Below are positions 1 to 8,900 of a stretch of 48,674 nt of DNA, one piece after another. The notes below the pieces were generated by a model. It saw only the letters and a program-made list of their open reading frames with translations. It did no database searches and had not been told where the DNA came from. Position numbers and translations under genes: made by a program. The stretch comes from Oscillospiraceae bacterium. Its GTDB lineage: Bacteria; Bacillota_A; Clostridia; Oscillospirales; Oscillospiraceae. The stretch is from NCBI GenBank assembly GCA_015067895.1, contig SVLP01000020.1, positions 1-48,674 on the forward strand, written 5' to 3'. Position 1 is the stretch's first letter. The number at the start of each line of letters is the position of its first letter.

Positions 1-55
1 TATCCAAGTCTATGATTACCGGCTCCCGCCGTGCGTTGTTTTTCCATGCTTCCAT
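1..55 (-). CDS. Possible 5' end of a truncated gene at the left edge
   Basis: Reading leftward from an ATG at 55 there are 18 open codons (beginning MEAWKNNARR and continuing EPVIIDLD) before the window ends. A GGGGGTG stretch lies five bases upstream of the ATG and could serve as a ribosome binding site, but it is also one arm of the hairpin at 63-95. I do not recognise the protein. A second ATG in another frame (at 47) is equally open. With only 18 codons this is a weak call: the alternative is that the hairpin is simply a terminator and nothing starts here. Confidence 0.3.
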   Translation of the reverse strand, partial: MEAWKNNARREPVIIDLD

Positions 56-98
56 AAAAACACCCCCGTTTCGTCTAGTATACACGAAACGGGGGCGT
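56..98 (-). terminator. 12-bp perfect hairpin followed by T5 on the minus strand
   Basis: The arms at 63-74 and 84-95 pair perfectly (CCCCCGTTTCGT with ACGAAACGGGGG) around a 9-base loop. On the minus strand they are followed by TG and five T residues, the form of an intrinsic terminator. The same arm carries the only Shine-Dalgarno-like sequence of the possible gene starting at 55, so the hairpin could instead hide that site. Confidence 0.5.
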
Positions 99-120
99 TT
101 GGATAGTTCTTTGACAAGCT

Positions 121-152
121 GAAAAGCCTTCCAGCTTTCTGCCGGAAGGCTT
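121..152 (-). terminator. Terminator-like hairpin downstream of the dehydratase activase gene
   Basis: AAGCCTTCC (124-132) pairs with GGAAGGCTT (144-152), and on the minus strand the stem runs into TTTTC. It lies about 215 bases beyond the activase stop, on the far side of the 158-bp repeat copy, so it is the first good minus-strand terminator after that gene. The sequence between it and the repeat (153-210) contains a small GGGGC/GCCCC hairpin and no gene. Confidence 0.5.
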
Positions 153-210
153 CCGTGTGTAAAAAGGTTCTATAGGGGCGGGGCCGTGCCCCTGGCGTTT
201 CATGGCGCTT

Positions 211-368
211 ATACTAATTCTTGGTTAAATGGTTTCAGAGCTTTCCGAGGATAAATTGTGCCAGAAAAGGCCGAGGACGACGGTGGGCTGTCGCCCACCT
301 AGGACGAGAACGCATTATGGCGCAATTTAGACCGGAAAGAATGAAACAGTTTAATCAAGAGTTAGTAT
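211..368 (+). repeat. 158-bp structured repeat element, copy 1
   Basis: Terminal inverted repeats (ATACTAATTCTTGG at the left, CAAGAGTTAGTAT at the right) open a near-continuous foldback of about 50 bases per arm. Its tip is a GGTGGGC-TGTC-GCCCACC hairpin at 282-299. Copies of the same exact length are at 5501-5658, 11161-11318 (reverse) and 41760-41917 (reverse, diverged). This copy differs from copy 2 at only two bases. Its right end coincides with the last base of the activase stop codon (TAA at 370-368). It holds no ORF. A miniature inverted-repeat element or a structured RNA are both possible. Confidence 0.85.
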
Positions 369-3300
369 TATGTTGCCTTGGCTGCGGACAGCATCAGCTT
401 GATGCGGTTGAGCTGGTTGACCTCCGAGGCACCGGGGTCGTAGTCCACGGCGGCGATGTTGGCCTGGGGGAATTCGGCCTTCAGCCGCTTGATGACGCCC
501 TTGCCCACCACATGGTTGGGCAGACACGCAAAGGGCTGGATGCAGACGATGTTGGGAACCCCCTGCTTGATGAGCTCGATCATCTCGCCGGTGAGGAACC
601 AGCCCTCGCCGTACTGGTTGCCAATGGAAAGGAAGGGCTTGGTCTGCTCGGCGATCTCCTCAATGGGCATGGGAGCTTCGAACCGCTTGCTCTTTTCCAG
701 CGCTTCCAGTGCGGGCTTTCGAATTTTCCGGATGGCATCCACTGCGATTTTGGAGGTGGTCTTGCTGGAACGCTTGATGCCCAAAAATTCTGCCCGGTAC
801 TGGTTGTTGTAGAAGCTGTAGTTCAGGAAATCCATCAGATCGGGAACCACCGCCTCGGCCCCCTCCTTTTCCAGCAGCTCCACCAGATGGTTGTTGGCCA
901 GGGGCATGTACTTGACCAAAATCTCGCCGACGACGCCCACGCGGGGCTTTTTCAGCTCCTCGTGGATGGGCAGATTGTCAAAATCAGCCACGATCTCCCG
1001 GCAAAGCTGCTTGTAGTGCTTGCCGCTGTGCCTGGAGGTCAGGGCCTCAATACACTTGCTTTTCCAATGTCTGTGCAGGGCATTGGCGGAGCCGGGAACC
1101 TTTTCGTAGGGCCGCACCCGGTACAGGCACCGCATCAGCAGATCGCCGTAGACGATGCCTTCGATGGCATCGACCATCATACCGGGATTGATCCTGAAGC
1201 CCTCGTTCTTCTCCATGCCGTTGGCGTTCAGGGAGATGACGGGGATGTGGGACAGTCCGGCCTTCTCCAGAGCCCGGCGGATAAAGGCCACATAGTTGCT
1301 GGCCCGGCAGCAGCCGCCGGTCTGGCTCATGATGATGGCAAGCTTGTCGGTGTCGTATTTCCCGGACAGCACTGCCTGCATGATCTGTCCCACCACGGTG
1401 ATGGAGGGAAAGCAGGCATCGTTGTTGACGAACTTCAGACCCACATCCACTGCCCGGCGGTCGTCGTTGTCCAGGATCACGATGTTGAAGCCGTACTTTT
1501 TGAACACCGGCTCCAGAAGATCGAAGTGGATGGGGCTCATCTGGGGGGCCAGGATGGTGTAGCCCTCGTCGAACATCTGCTTCGTGAATTCTGTCCGCTG
1601 GTAGGGACTCAGGTCAGGCTTTGCCAGGATCTGCTTCTCCCGCCGCATATCCATGGCGGCCAGCAGGCTGCGGATTCGGATGCGGACGGCACCCAGATTG
1701 TTGACCTCGTCGATCTTCAGCAGGGTATAGAGCTTGTTGCTCTTTTCCAGAATTTCGGACACCTGGTCAGTGGTGACGGCGTCCAGGCCGCAGCCGAAGG
1801 AGTTGAGCTGCACCAGCTCCAGGTCATCCCGGCCGGCCACGAACTGGGCCGCCTTGTAAAGCCGGGAGTGGTACACCCACTGATCCACCACCCGCAGGGG
1901 AGGGAGGGTGTCGTCCACAGGGAGCGCGTCCTCGGTGAAGACCGTCAGACCGTAGGAGGCGATGAGCTCCGGGATGCCGTGGTTGATCTCCGGATCGATG
2001 TGGTAGGGGCGTCCCGCCAGGACGATGCCCCTGCCGCCATTGGTGCGCATGGCTTCGTAGACCCGGCGGCCCTCCTCCCGGATGGCGGCCTTGGCACTGC
2101 GCTGTTCTGTCCATGCGGCATGAACGGCGGCGCGGACTTCCTTTTCCGGGATGCCCCATTCCTCTGCCGCGGTCTTCACCAGCCGGTCAGCGGCGGTCTT
2201 TTCATTGGTGAAGGCGATAAAGGGCCGGATGTATCGGACATCTCCCTCGGTGATGGCCTCCACGTTGTTTTTCAGGTTCTCTGCGTAGGATACCACGATG
2301 GGGCAGTTGTAATGGTTCTGGGCATTGTCCGTCTCCTGGTGCTCGAAGAATACGCAGGGATGGAAAATGGTTTTGACGCCCTGCTCCACCAGCCACTGGA
2401 CATGGCCGTGGGACAGCTTGGCGGGATAGCACTCGGACTCCGAGGGGATGGACTCCATGCCCAGTTCGTAGAGCTTCCGGTCAGACCAGGGGGACAGCAC
2501 CACCCGGAAGCCCAGCTCCCGGAAGAAGGTGGCCCAGAAGGGGTAATTTTCGTACATGTTCAGCACCCTGGGGATACCGATGGTTCCCCGGGGCGCATCG
2601 GTAAGGGGCTGGTAGGGGTCAAAGAGCCGTCTGCGCTTGAACTCCACCAGATTCGGAGCTTTCTCTCCTTTGTTCGCATTTCCTGCGCCCTTTTCACAGC
2701 GGTTGCCGCTGACGTGCTTTCTGCCGCCGAAATTGTTGATGGTCAGCATGCAGCGGTTGGAACAGCCGCCGCAGCGGGCGGAGGTGGATTTGTAGGAGAG
2801 CCGAAGCATCTCCTCCAGAGAAAGCATGGTGCTCTCCTTGCCGGTGTAATGATTTTTCGCCACCAGAGCCGCACCGAAGGCGCCCATCAGACCGGAGATA
2901 TCGGGGCAGACGGTATCCACCCCTGCGATCTTCTCAAAGGCCCGCAGCACCGCCTGGTTGTAGAAGGTGCCGCCCTGGACGACGATGTGTCGGCCCAGAT
3001 CCTCCGCGCTGGCCAGCTTGATGACCTTGTAGAGGGCGTTTTTGATGACGGAGTAGGCAAGGCCGGCGGAGATATCCGAAACGGCTGCGCCCTCCTTCTG
3101 GGCCTGCTTGACATTGGAGTTCATGAACACGGTGCAGCGGGTTCCCAGATCCACAGGGGCTTTTGCGAACAGCGCTTCCTGGGCGAAGGCCTCGGCGGTG
3201 TAGCCCAGAGAGGCCGCAAAGTTCTCGATGAAGGAGCCGCAGCCGGAGGAGCAGGCTTCGTTGAGCATGATGGAGTCCACGGTGCCGTTCTTCAGCCGGA

Positions 3301-4579
3301 TGCACTTCATATCCTGACCGCCGATGTCCAGCACACAGTCCACCTCCGGATCGAAGAACGACGCTGCGGTGCAGTGGGCAATGGTTTCCACCACGCCTTC
3401 ATCCAGATCAAAGGCGGATTTCAGCAGGGCCTCGCCGTAGCCGGTGGAGCAGCCCCGGACGAGCTTTGCAGTCTTTGGCAGCAGCTTTTTCAGCTCGCCG
3501 ATGGCGAATTGGCTGGTCTGTACGGGATTTCCCTGATTGTTGGCATAGAAATGCCAGAGCAGCTCACCCTGTTCACCGATCAGCACCAGCTTGGTGGTGG
3601 TGGAACCGGCATCGATGCCGAGGAAGCAATTGCCCTGATACCCCGACAGGTCGGCTTTTTCCACGACCGCTTTTTTGTGTCGGCAGCAGAAGGCGGCATA
3701 CTCGTCCTCATCCCGGAACAGGGGCTCCAGGCGGGGCATCTCAAAGCTGACACGAACGCCCTGCTCCAGCCGGTCGATCAGCTGGGACAGCTCTGTTTCC
3801 TCAGCATCGCTGGCATTCAGTGCCGCACCCATGGCGGCGAACAGGTGGGAGTTCTCAGGGTCAACGGTGGTTTCCTCCGTCAGCTTCAAGGTACGGACAA
3901 AGGCCGCCTTCAGCTCCGTCAGAAAGTGCAGGGGGCCGCCCAGGAAGGCCACGGTGCCCCGGATGGGCTTGCCGCAGGCAAGGCCGGAGATGGTCTGGTT
4001 CACCACCGCCTGGAAAATGGATGCCGCCAGGTCGGCTTTCGTTGCGCCCTCGTTGATGAGGGGCTGGATGTCCGTTTTGGCGAAGACGCCGCAGCGGGCG
4101 GCAATGGGATGGATCTGCTTGTAATCCTTTGCGGCGTCGTTCAGGCCCGCTGCGTCGGTTTGCAGCAGAGAGGCCATCTGGTCGATGAAGGAGCCGGTGC
4201 CGCCTGCGCAGACACCGTTCATGCGCTCCTCCAGACCGCCCTTGAAGTAGATGATCTTGGCGTCCTCGCCGCCCAGCTCGATGGCCACATCGGTCTGGGG
4301 TGCAACCTCTTTCAAAGCGGTGGCAACCGCAACAACCTCCTGGACAAAGTCAATGCCCAGCGCCTTGCCCAGATTGATGGAGCCGGAGCCGGTGATCTTC
4401 ACCTTCAGCATGCAGCTGCCGAGCTTCTGCCGCACGGATTTCAGCAGGGAATTGAGGGTTTCCTGGGTATGGGCATGGTGGCGGCGATAGTCGCCAAAGA
4501 GGATCTCGTTATTATCATTCAAAACCACCAGCTTGACGGTGGTGGAGCCGATGTCGATACCGGCGCGATAGGTATTCAT
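368..4579 (-). CDS. 2-hydroxyacyl-CoA dehydratase activase, BadF/BadG/BcrA/HgdC family, long fused form
   Basis: This 1403-residue cytoplasmic protein has two ASKHA-type ATPase (BcrAD_BadFG) modules in tandem: GIDIGSTTVK near residue 8 with CAGGTGSF near 124, and GIDAGSTTTK near 321 with CSSGCGSF near 443. A Cys cluster (CGGCSNRC, about 603-610) and a long C-terminal DUF2229/HgdB-like part (IPRVLNMYENYP near 670, NNDACFP, QTGGCCRAS) follow. Family members hydrolyse ATP to push an electron from a bridging [4Fe-4S] cluster onto a radical dehydratase; the substrate of this one is unknown. The length is typical of the fused clostridial type. The gene stands alone, with an extended -10 upstream (4637-4645). 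The downstream 158-bp repeat begins at its stop codon. Confidence 0.9.
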   Translation of the reverse strand: MNTYRAGIDIGSTTVKLVVLNDNNEILFGDYRRHHAHTQETLNSLLKSVRQKLGSCMLKVKITGSGSINLGKALGIDFVQEVVAVATALKEVAPQTDVAIELGGEDAKIIYFKGGLEERMNGVCAGGTGSFIDQMASLLQTDAAGLNDAAKDYKQIHPIAARCGVFAKTDIQPLINEGATKADLAASIFQAVVNQTISGLACGKPIRGTVAFLGGPLHFLTELKAAFVRTLKLTEETTVDPENSHLFAAMGAALNASDAEETELSQLIDRLEQGVRVSFEMPRLEPLFRDEDEYAAFCCRHKKAVVEKADLSGYQGNCFLGIDAGSTTTKLVLIGEQGELLWHFYANNQGNPVQTSQFAIGELKKLLPKTAKLVRGCSTGYGEALLKSAFDLDEGVVETIAHCTAASFFDPEVDCVLDIGGQDMKCIRLKNGTVDSIMLNEACSSGCGSFIENFAASLGYTAEAFAQEALFAKAPVDLGTRCTVFMNSNVKQAQKEGAAVSDISAGLAYSVIKNALYKVIKLASAEDLGRHIVVQGGTFYNQAVLRAFEKIAGVDTVCPDISGLMGAFGAALVAKNHYTGKESTMLSLEEMLRLSYKSTSARCGGCSNRCMLTINNFGGRKHVSGNRCEKGAGNANKGEKAPNLVEFKRRRLFDPYQPLTDAPRGTIGIPRVLNMYENYPFWATFFRELGFRVVLSPWSDRKLYELGMESIPSESECYPAKLSHGHVQWLVEQGVKTIFHPCVFFEHQETDNAQNHYNCPIVVSYAENLKNNVEAITEGDVRYIRPFIAFTNEKTAADRLVKTAAEEWGIPEKEVRAAVHAAWTEQRSAKAAIREEGRRVYEAMRTNGGRGIVLAGRPYHIDPEINHGIPELIASYGLTVFTEDALPVDDTLPPLRVVDQWVYHSRLYKAAQFVAGRDDLELVQLNSFGCGLDAVTTDQVSEILEKSNKLYTLLKIDEVNNLGAVRIRIRSLLAAMDMRREKQILAKPDLSPYQRTEFTKQMFDEGYTILAPQMSPIHFDLLEPVFKKYGFNIVILDNDDRRAVDVGLKFVNNDACFPSITVVGQIMQAVLSGKYDTDKLAIIMSQTGGCCRASNYVAFIRRALEKAGLSHIPVISLNANGMEKNEGFRINPGMMVDAIEGIVYGDLLMRCLYRVRPYEKVPGSANALHRHWKSKCIEALTSRHSGKHYKQLCREIVADFDNLPIHEELKKPRVGVVGEILVKYMPLANNHLVELLEKEGAEAVVPDLMDFLNYSFYNNQYRAEFLGIKRSSKTTSKIAVDAIRKIRKPALEALEKSKRFEAPMPIEEIAEQTKPFLSIGNQYGEGWFLTGEMIELIKQGVPNIVCIQPFACLPNHVVGKGVIKRLKAEFPQANIAAVDYDPGASEVNQLNRIKLMLSAAKAT

Positions 4580-4636
4580 TCAAAACGCTTCTTTCTGTCC
4601 TTGTGGTGATAAAAGGTTATCATGGTTAACTATTCT

Positions 4637-4645
4637 ATTATAGCA
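4637..4645 (-). promoter_or_regulatory. Extended -10 promoter of the activase gene
   Basis: On the minus strand TGCTATAAT reads as an extended -10 (TGn plus consensus TATAAT) about 57 bases upstream of the ATG. No good -35 is present at 16-18 bases, as is common for extended -10 promoters. Confidence 0.5.
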
Positions 4646-4740
4646 CCGGACTCTTGAAAGAAAAGCAAAAAAGCTGTAAAGATTTTTTGTCGATACCGTG
4701 AACGTTTCTTCCGGAAAACAGCGATGGGCCCGCCAGGATC

Positions 4741-4783
4741 AAAAAAAACGCCGCAGCGGCCCACGGGGATGGGTGCTGCGGCG
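4741..4783 (-). terminator. Intrinsic terminator of xpt
   Basis: CGCCGCAGC (minus strand) pairs with GCTGCGGCG and is followed by eight T residues (4748-4741). It lies 52 bases past the xpt stop. Confidence 0.85.
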
Positions 4784-4834
4784 ATTTGCGGTTACTTTTT
4801 GAGAGCCCGATGCTGCTGCCTGATGTTCGTTTCG

Positions 4835-5428
4835 TCAGGATTTGGCTCCCTGTTTGCGGAAGGTGATGGCGCCGGTCTCGGCGTCCATGGCATCCACGAT
4901 AGCCAGCGATTCCACAGGATAGCCCAGACCGCGGATCACGCTGCCGCCGTTCTGGAAGCCCTTCTCAATGACGATGCCGCAGCCCTCCACGATGGCACCG
5001 GCACTTTCGGCGATGGAGATCAGGCCCTGGAGGGCACAGCCGTTGGCCAGAAAATCGTCGATGATGAGGAGGTGCTCCCCCTCGTGGAGGAACTTCCTGG
5101 ACACAATGACCTGATTTCTGTTCTTGTGGGTGAAGGACTCCACCTCCGCAGCGAATACATCGCCGTCGATGTTGATGGACTTGGACTTCTTGGCGAAGAC
5201 CAGGGGCACACCAAACTCCCGGGCCACGAAGGCCGCAATGCCGATGCCGGAGGCCTCGATGGTCATGACCTTGGTGATGGTTTTATGGCCGAAACGGCGC
5301 TTGAACTCCCGGCCGATCTCCTCCAACAGCGGAATGTCCATCTGGTGGTTCAGGAAGCTGTCCACCTTCAGCACATTGCCGGACTTGACGACGCCTTCTT
5401 TCAGGATCCGCTCTTCCAGAAAATTCAT
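4835..5428 (-). CDS. xpt: Xanthine phosphoribosyltransferase
   Basis: This 197-residue enzyme converts xanthine and PRPP to XMP in purine salvage in the cytoplasm. The type I PRTase PRPP loop is clear (LLIIDDFLANGCA, about 119-131). The N-terminus (MNFLEERILKEG) and the length match the Xpt family, with Ile-Asp-Asp before the loop as in B. subtilis Xpt. The start is set by a GGGGAGA ribosome site a few bases upstream. It is a single-gene unit with its own terminator. The leader is about 330 bases and contains a 158-bp repeat copy and a structured stretch next to the predicted promoter at 5766-5793. I do not see the purine riboswitch core usually found before this gene. Confidence 0.93.
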   Translation of the reverse strand: MNFLEERILKEGVVKSGNVLKVDSFLNHQMDIPLLEEIGREFKRRFGHKTITKVMTIEASGIGIAAFVAREFGVPLVFAKKSKSINIDGDVFAAEVESFTHKNRNQVIVSRKFLHEGEHLLIIDDFLANGCALQGLISIAESAGAIVEGCGIVIEKGFQNGGSVIRGLGYPVESLAIVDAMDAETGAITFRKQGAKS

Positions 5429-5500
5429 TTTTCTATCTCCCCTTTTCTTATGCTGCTTCTTAATTAAAATCTTTAAGCCTCGCCGAGTCCTTAAAGCTTT

Positions 5501-5658
5501 ATACTAATTCTTGGTTAAATGGTTTAAGAGCTTTCCGAGGATAAATTGTGCCAGAAAAGGCCGAGGACGACGGTGGGCTGTCGCCCACCTAGGACGAGAA
5601 CGCATTATGGCGCAATTTAGACCGGAAAGAATTAAACAGTTTAATCAAGAGTTAGTAT
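5501..5658 (+). repeat. 158-bp structured repeat element, copy 2
   Basis: This copy has the same orientation as copy 1 and is identical to it except at two bases: element position 26 (A here, C in copy 1) and position 133 (T here, G in copy 1). Positions 26 and 133 are exactly symmetric (26+133=159) and face each other in the foldback, so the only two differences exchange a C-G pair for an A-T pair. The copy lies inside the predicted xpt 5' leader. Confidence 0.85.
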
Positions 5659-5679
5659 TAATCAATAATCAGTATTAGT

Positions 5680-5760
5680 TTGCGATATTTCTCGCCACGT
5701 GGATGCAGCAGCCGTCGTGAAATGCCAATGGAGACGAAGCGCCTGTACCCACGTAAACCA
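5680..5760 (-). promoter_or_regulatory. Structured leader segment of the xpt transcript (candidate cis-regulatory RNA)
   Basis: Just after the predicted leftward start site, ACGTGGGT pairs with ATCCACGT (8 bp, one G-U), enclosing about 42 bases with shorter helices. A GCGA/TCGC hairpin follows at about 5681-5694. Its place upstream of a purine salvage gene suggests a riboswitch or attenuator. It does not match the purine riboswitch core I would expect, and I cannot assign a class. The folding was done by eye. Confidence 0.3.
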
Positions 5761-5765
5761 GGAAT

Positions 5766-5793
5766 ATCTTATCACAATCCGCTGAAAAAACAA
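5766..5793 (-). promoter_or_regulatory. Predicted promoter for xpt
   Basis: On the minus strand: TTGTTT (5793-5788), a 16-base spacer, then TAAGAT (5771-5766) with an extended TGA just before the -10. It is about 340 bases upstream of xpt, and the 158-bp repeat lies in between. Confidence 0.5.
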
Positions 5794-5879
5794 AGCAAAA
5801 ACGTACTCGCACCGACACAGAAGCTCCCGGGACGGAGGGGCAGCGGTGCTGTTTTTTTGGGCAACCGCCTGCCTGATGA

Positions 5880-5907
5880 TTGAACTTTTGCGATCCTTTG
5901 GTATAAT
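5880..5907 (+). promoter_or_regulatory. Promoter of the GH89 gene
   Basis: TTGAAC (5880-5885), a 16-base spacer and a consensus TATAAT (5902-5907). The start site would be about 45 bases before the ATG at 5960. Confidence 0.75.
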
Positions 5908-5959
5908 GGAATTGGATGTGATCCATCGAAAACGCAGACAGAAAAAGGAGGAACTTACC

Positions 5960-8900
5960 ATGCAGAATTGGAAAAAGCGTGTGCTCACGGCCATACTGGC
6001 TCTGAGTACCATCGTAAACCTGCTGGCCCCCGGATTGACAGCCAGGGCGGCAGAACGGGCGGTCAATGTTGCCCTGGATGGCACGGCCACCACCGCCGAC
6101 GGCAGCTACCAGACCCATGTGATCGGCAATGTCATCGACGGGGATCCGGCCACCAACTGGCAGACCCAGGGCGTTTGGCCCTCCACCGCTGTGGTTCAGC
6201 TGGACATGGGCAGAACCATTTCTGAGGTGGTGGTCAAGCTGGGCGGCGACGACAACGCATCGAGAACCGTTACTGTCACGGTGGAATACGCCCAGAACGG
6301 CGTGACCAGCGACCTGATCGCCTTCGGAAGCCAGACCGTCACCCTCACGGGGGATATGGAGGCCCGCTTCCAGGCGGCTCAGCCGGTTTCTGCCACCCAC
6401 TTCTTCGTGACCCTCTCGGATCCGAAGCAGAACGGCGCGGTGGGCACCTTCTGGCCCTGCGTCAGCGAGATCGAGATCTACGAAATGCAGGAGCAGAATT
6501 TGTCTGACTACCATAACATCGCCGATCAGGCGACCATCAGCGCCACAGGCAATAACGAGCACCCCACCGAGGGCTCTGCCAATCTGGTGGACGGCAGCAC
6601 CTCCACACTCTACAAGTTCTACAACGCGGCACAGACCTCTGAGCAGGCCATCACCCTGGCCTATGCAAGCCCCAGGAGCATGGATGCCGTCGCCATCGCC
6701 TTTGAAAACGTGGGTACCTACGACAGCATCGACTTTGCCTTCCGCTACAGCATCCTGGCGAGGAACGGTACCGGGGCCTACGACACCATCGTGGCCAACG
6801 CCGCTGCAAACCGCACCGACAACAGCGCTCAGCAGTATTCCTTCCTGGAGAAGACCTACTCGGAGGTAAAGATCGTGATCCACTCCTGCACCACCTACGG
6901 CGGCAGCAGCGCGGGCTGGCCAGCTGTGGCAGAATTTGAAGTTTACGGCAGCGAGGAAGTGGTGGCGGACGACTGCATCTCCAACGGCAAACCCGTCCAC
7001 GCCTCCTCTGGACAGAATCTGGCGAAGAACATCACCGACGGCAGCAAGACCTCCGCCTGGCGGGGCAGCTACTACCCCGGCTATGTGGACATCGATCTTC
7101 AGGCCAATTACTACCTCGATTCCGTCGAGGTCTATACCCCCGCAAACGGCTATTCCCAGTACAGCATCTACACCAGCCTGGATGGCCGCGACTTTACGAA
7201 GCTGGCGGAAAAGACCACCAGAGACAGCGCGAGCCTGGAGACCGGCGAAGCATACCCGGCAGAGGGCAGGGAAGCCCGGTTCGTCCGGGTCTATCTGGAG
7301 TACAACTCCGCAGAGACCGCAGCGGTCATCAACGAAGTCCGCGTCCTAGGCAAGCCCAGCGGCACACCCATCCAGCAGCGGCCCGAGATCGCCGTGGTGG
7401 ACTTCGAGCAGTCCGCCTATGCGGATCTGACTGTCACCGCCCAGGACACCTATGACGAGGTCTACGGCATCATCGGACGGCGTCTGGGCGAACAGTACAA
7501 GTCCTGGTTCACCCTGGAACTGGGCGAGTCCGGCGAATATGATTATTTCGAGCTCTCCACCGTGGACGGCAAAGTCCACGTCAAGGGCAATGACGGCGTC
7601 TCTCTGGCCACCGGCATCAACCATTATCTGAAATATTACTGCAAGGTCAATCTCTCCCAGGTGGGCGATCAGGCGGATATGCCCGAAACCGCCCCCGTCA
7701 TCGAGGGGACTGTCCACAGGGAGACCAAAGCCAAAGTCCGTTATTCCTACAACTACTGCACATTGTCCTACTCCATGGCCTTCTGGGGCCAGGAGGAGTG
7801 GCGCAATGAGCTGGACTGGCTGGCCCTGAACGGCGTCAACGTGGTTCTGGACGCCACCGCCCAGGAGGAGGTCTGGAGACGATTCCTGGGTGAGCTGGGC
7901 TACAGCCACCAGGAGGCCAAGGATTACATCGCGGGCCCCGCCTATTACGCCTGGGCCTACATGGCGAACCTCTCCGGCTTCGGCGGCCCCGTCCACGATT
8001 CCTGGTTTGAAGAGCGGACGGAGCTGGCAAGACGAAACCAGCAGATCATGCGAAATCTTGGCATGCAGCCCGTTCTCCAGGGCTATTCCGGCATGGTTCC
8101 CACGGATATCACCTCCAAGGCAACCGGCGATTATGCCCTGACCAGCTCCGACATCATCGCCCAGGGCAGCTGGTGCTCCTTCCAGCGTCCCGCCATGCTG
8201 CGCACCACCTCCGCCGCCTTTGATAAGTACGCGGAGCTGTTCTACAAGTGCCAGAAGGAAGTTTACGGCGATACCTCCGACTACTATGCCACCGACCCCT
8301 TCCACGAGGGCGGCAACACCGGCGGCATGAACGCCCGGGATATCTCCCGAGAGGTACTGCTGTCTATGCTGGATGCGGACGCGGATGCCGTCTGGATCAT
8401 CCAGGCCTGGCAGGGCAACCCCACCACCGCACTGCTGAACGGTCTGGACGATGTGGAAAATGGCGCACAGCATGCGCTGGTGCTGGATCTGTACGCGGAA
8501 AAGACCCCCCACAACCAGGAGACCGGCAGCTCCTACGGCGATACCAAGGAATTCGACGACACCCCCTGGCTCTACTGCATGCTCAACAATTTCGGCGGCC
8601 GTCTGGGCCTCCATGGCCATCTGGACAACATGGCCCGGGAGATCCCCAAGGCCTTCAACAACGGAAAGCACATCGCCGGCATCGGCATCACCCCCGAGGC
8701 CAGTGTCAACAACCCCGTTCTGTACGATTTCCTGTTTGAGACCATCTGGCAGGAGGACGCTGACCAGCCCCTTCAGCAGATCGATCTGGACAGCTGGCTG
8801 GAAGGCTATGCCGAGCGCCGCTACGGCGCGGCCAGCGAGTCCGCCAATGCCGCCTGGGCGATCCTGAAGGACACCGTCTACAAGAGCAGCCTGAACAATC

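Larger units (their letters stand above)
5429..5959. other. Divergent intergenic region between xpt and the GH89 gene
   Basis: These 531 bases contain no supported gene. From left to right: the xpt ribosome site, a small CTTTAAG/CTTAAAG inverted repeat (about 5471-5497), the 158-bp repeat copy 2 (5501-5658), a structured leader segment transcribed leftward (5680-5760), the leftward promoter for xpt (5766-5793), a weak hairpin with T7 on the plus strand near 5840-5858, and the rightward GH89 promoter (5880-5907). Confidence 0.7.

Noticed and set aside
221..4609. A 1462-codon plus-strand open frame opposite the dehydratase activase gene
   Set aside because: Its translation is low-complexity in Gly, Leu, Val, His and Gln with no domain pattern, and it starts inside a repeat. 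The minus strand has clear ATPase motifs. It is a G+C-driven shadow.
5429..5500. Guanine/xanthine riboswitch directly before xpt
   Set aside because: Neither the conserved junction sequences nor the two kissing loops can be found here; only a short CTTTAAG/CTTAAAG inverted repeat is present.
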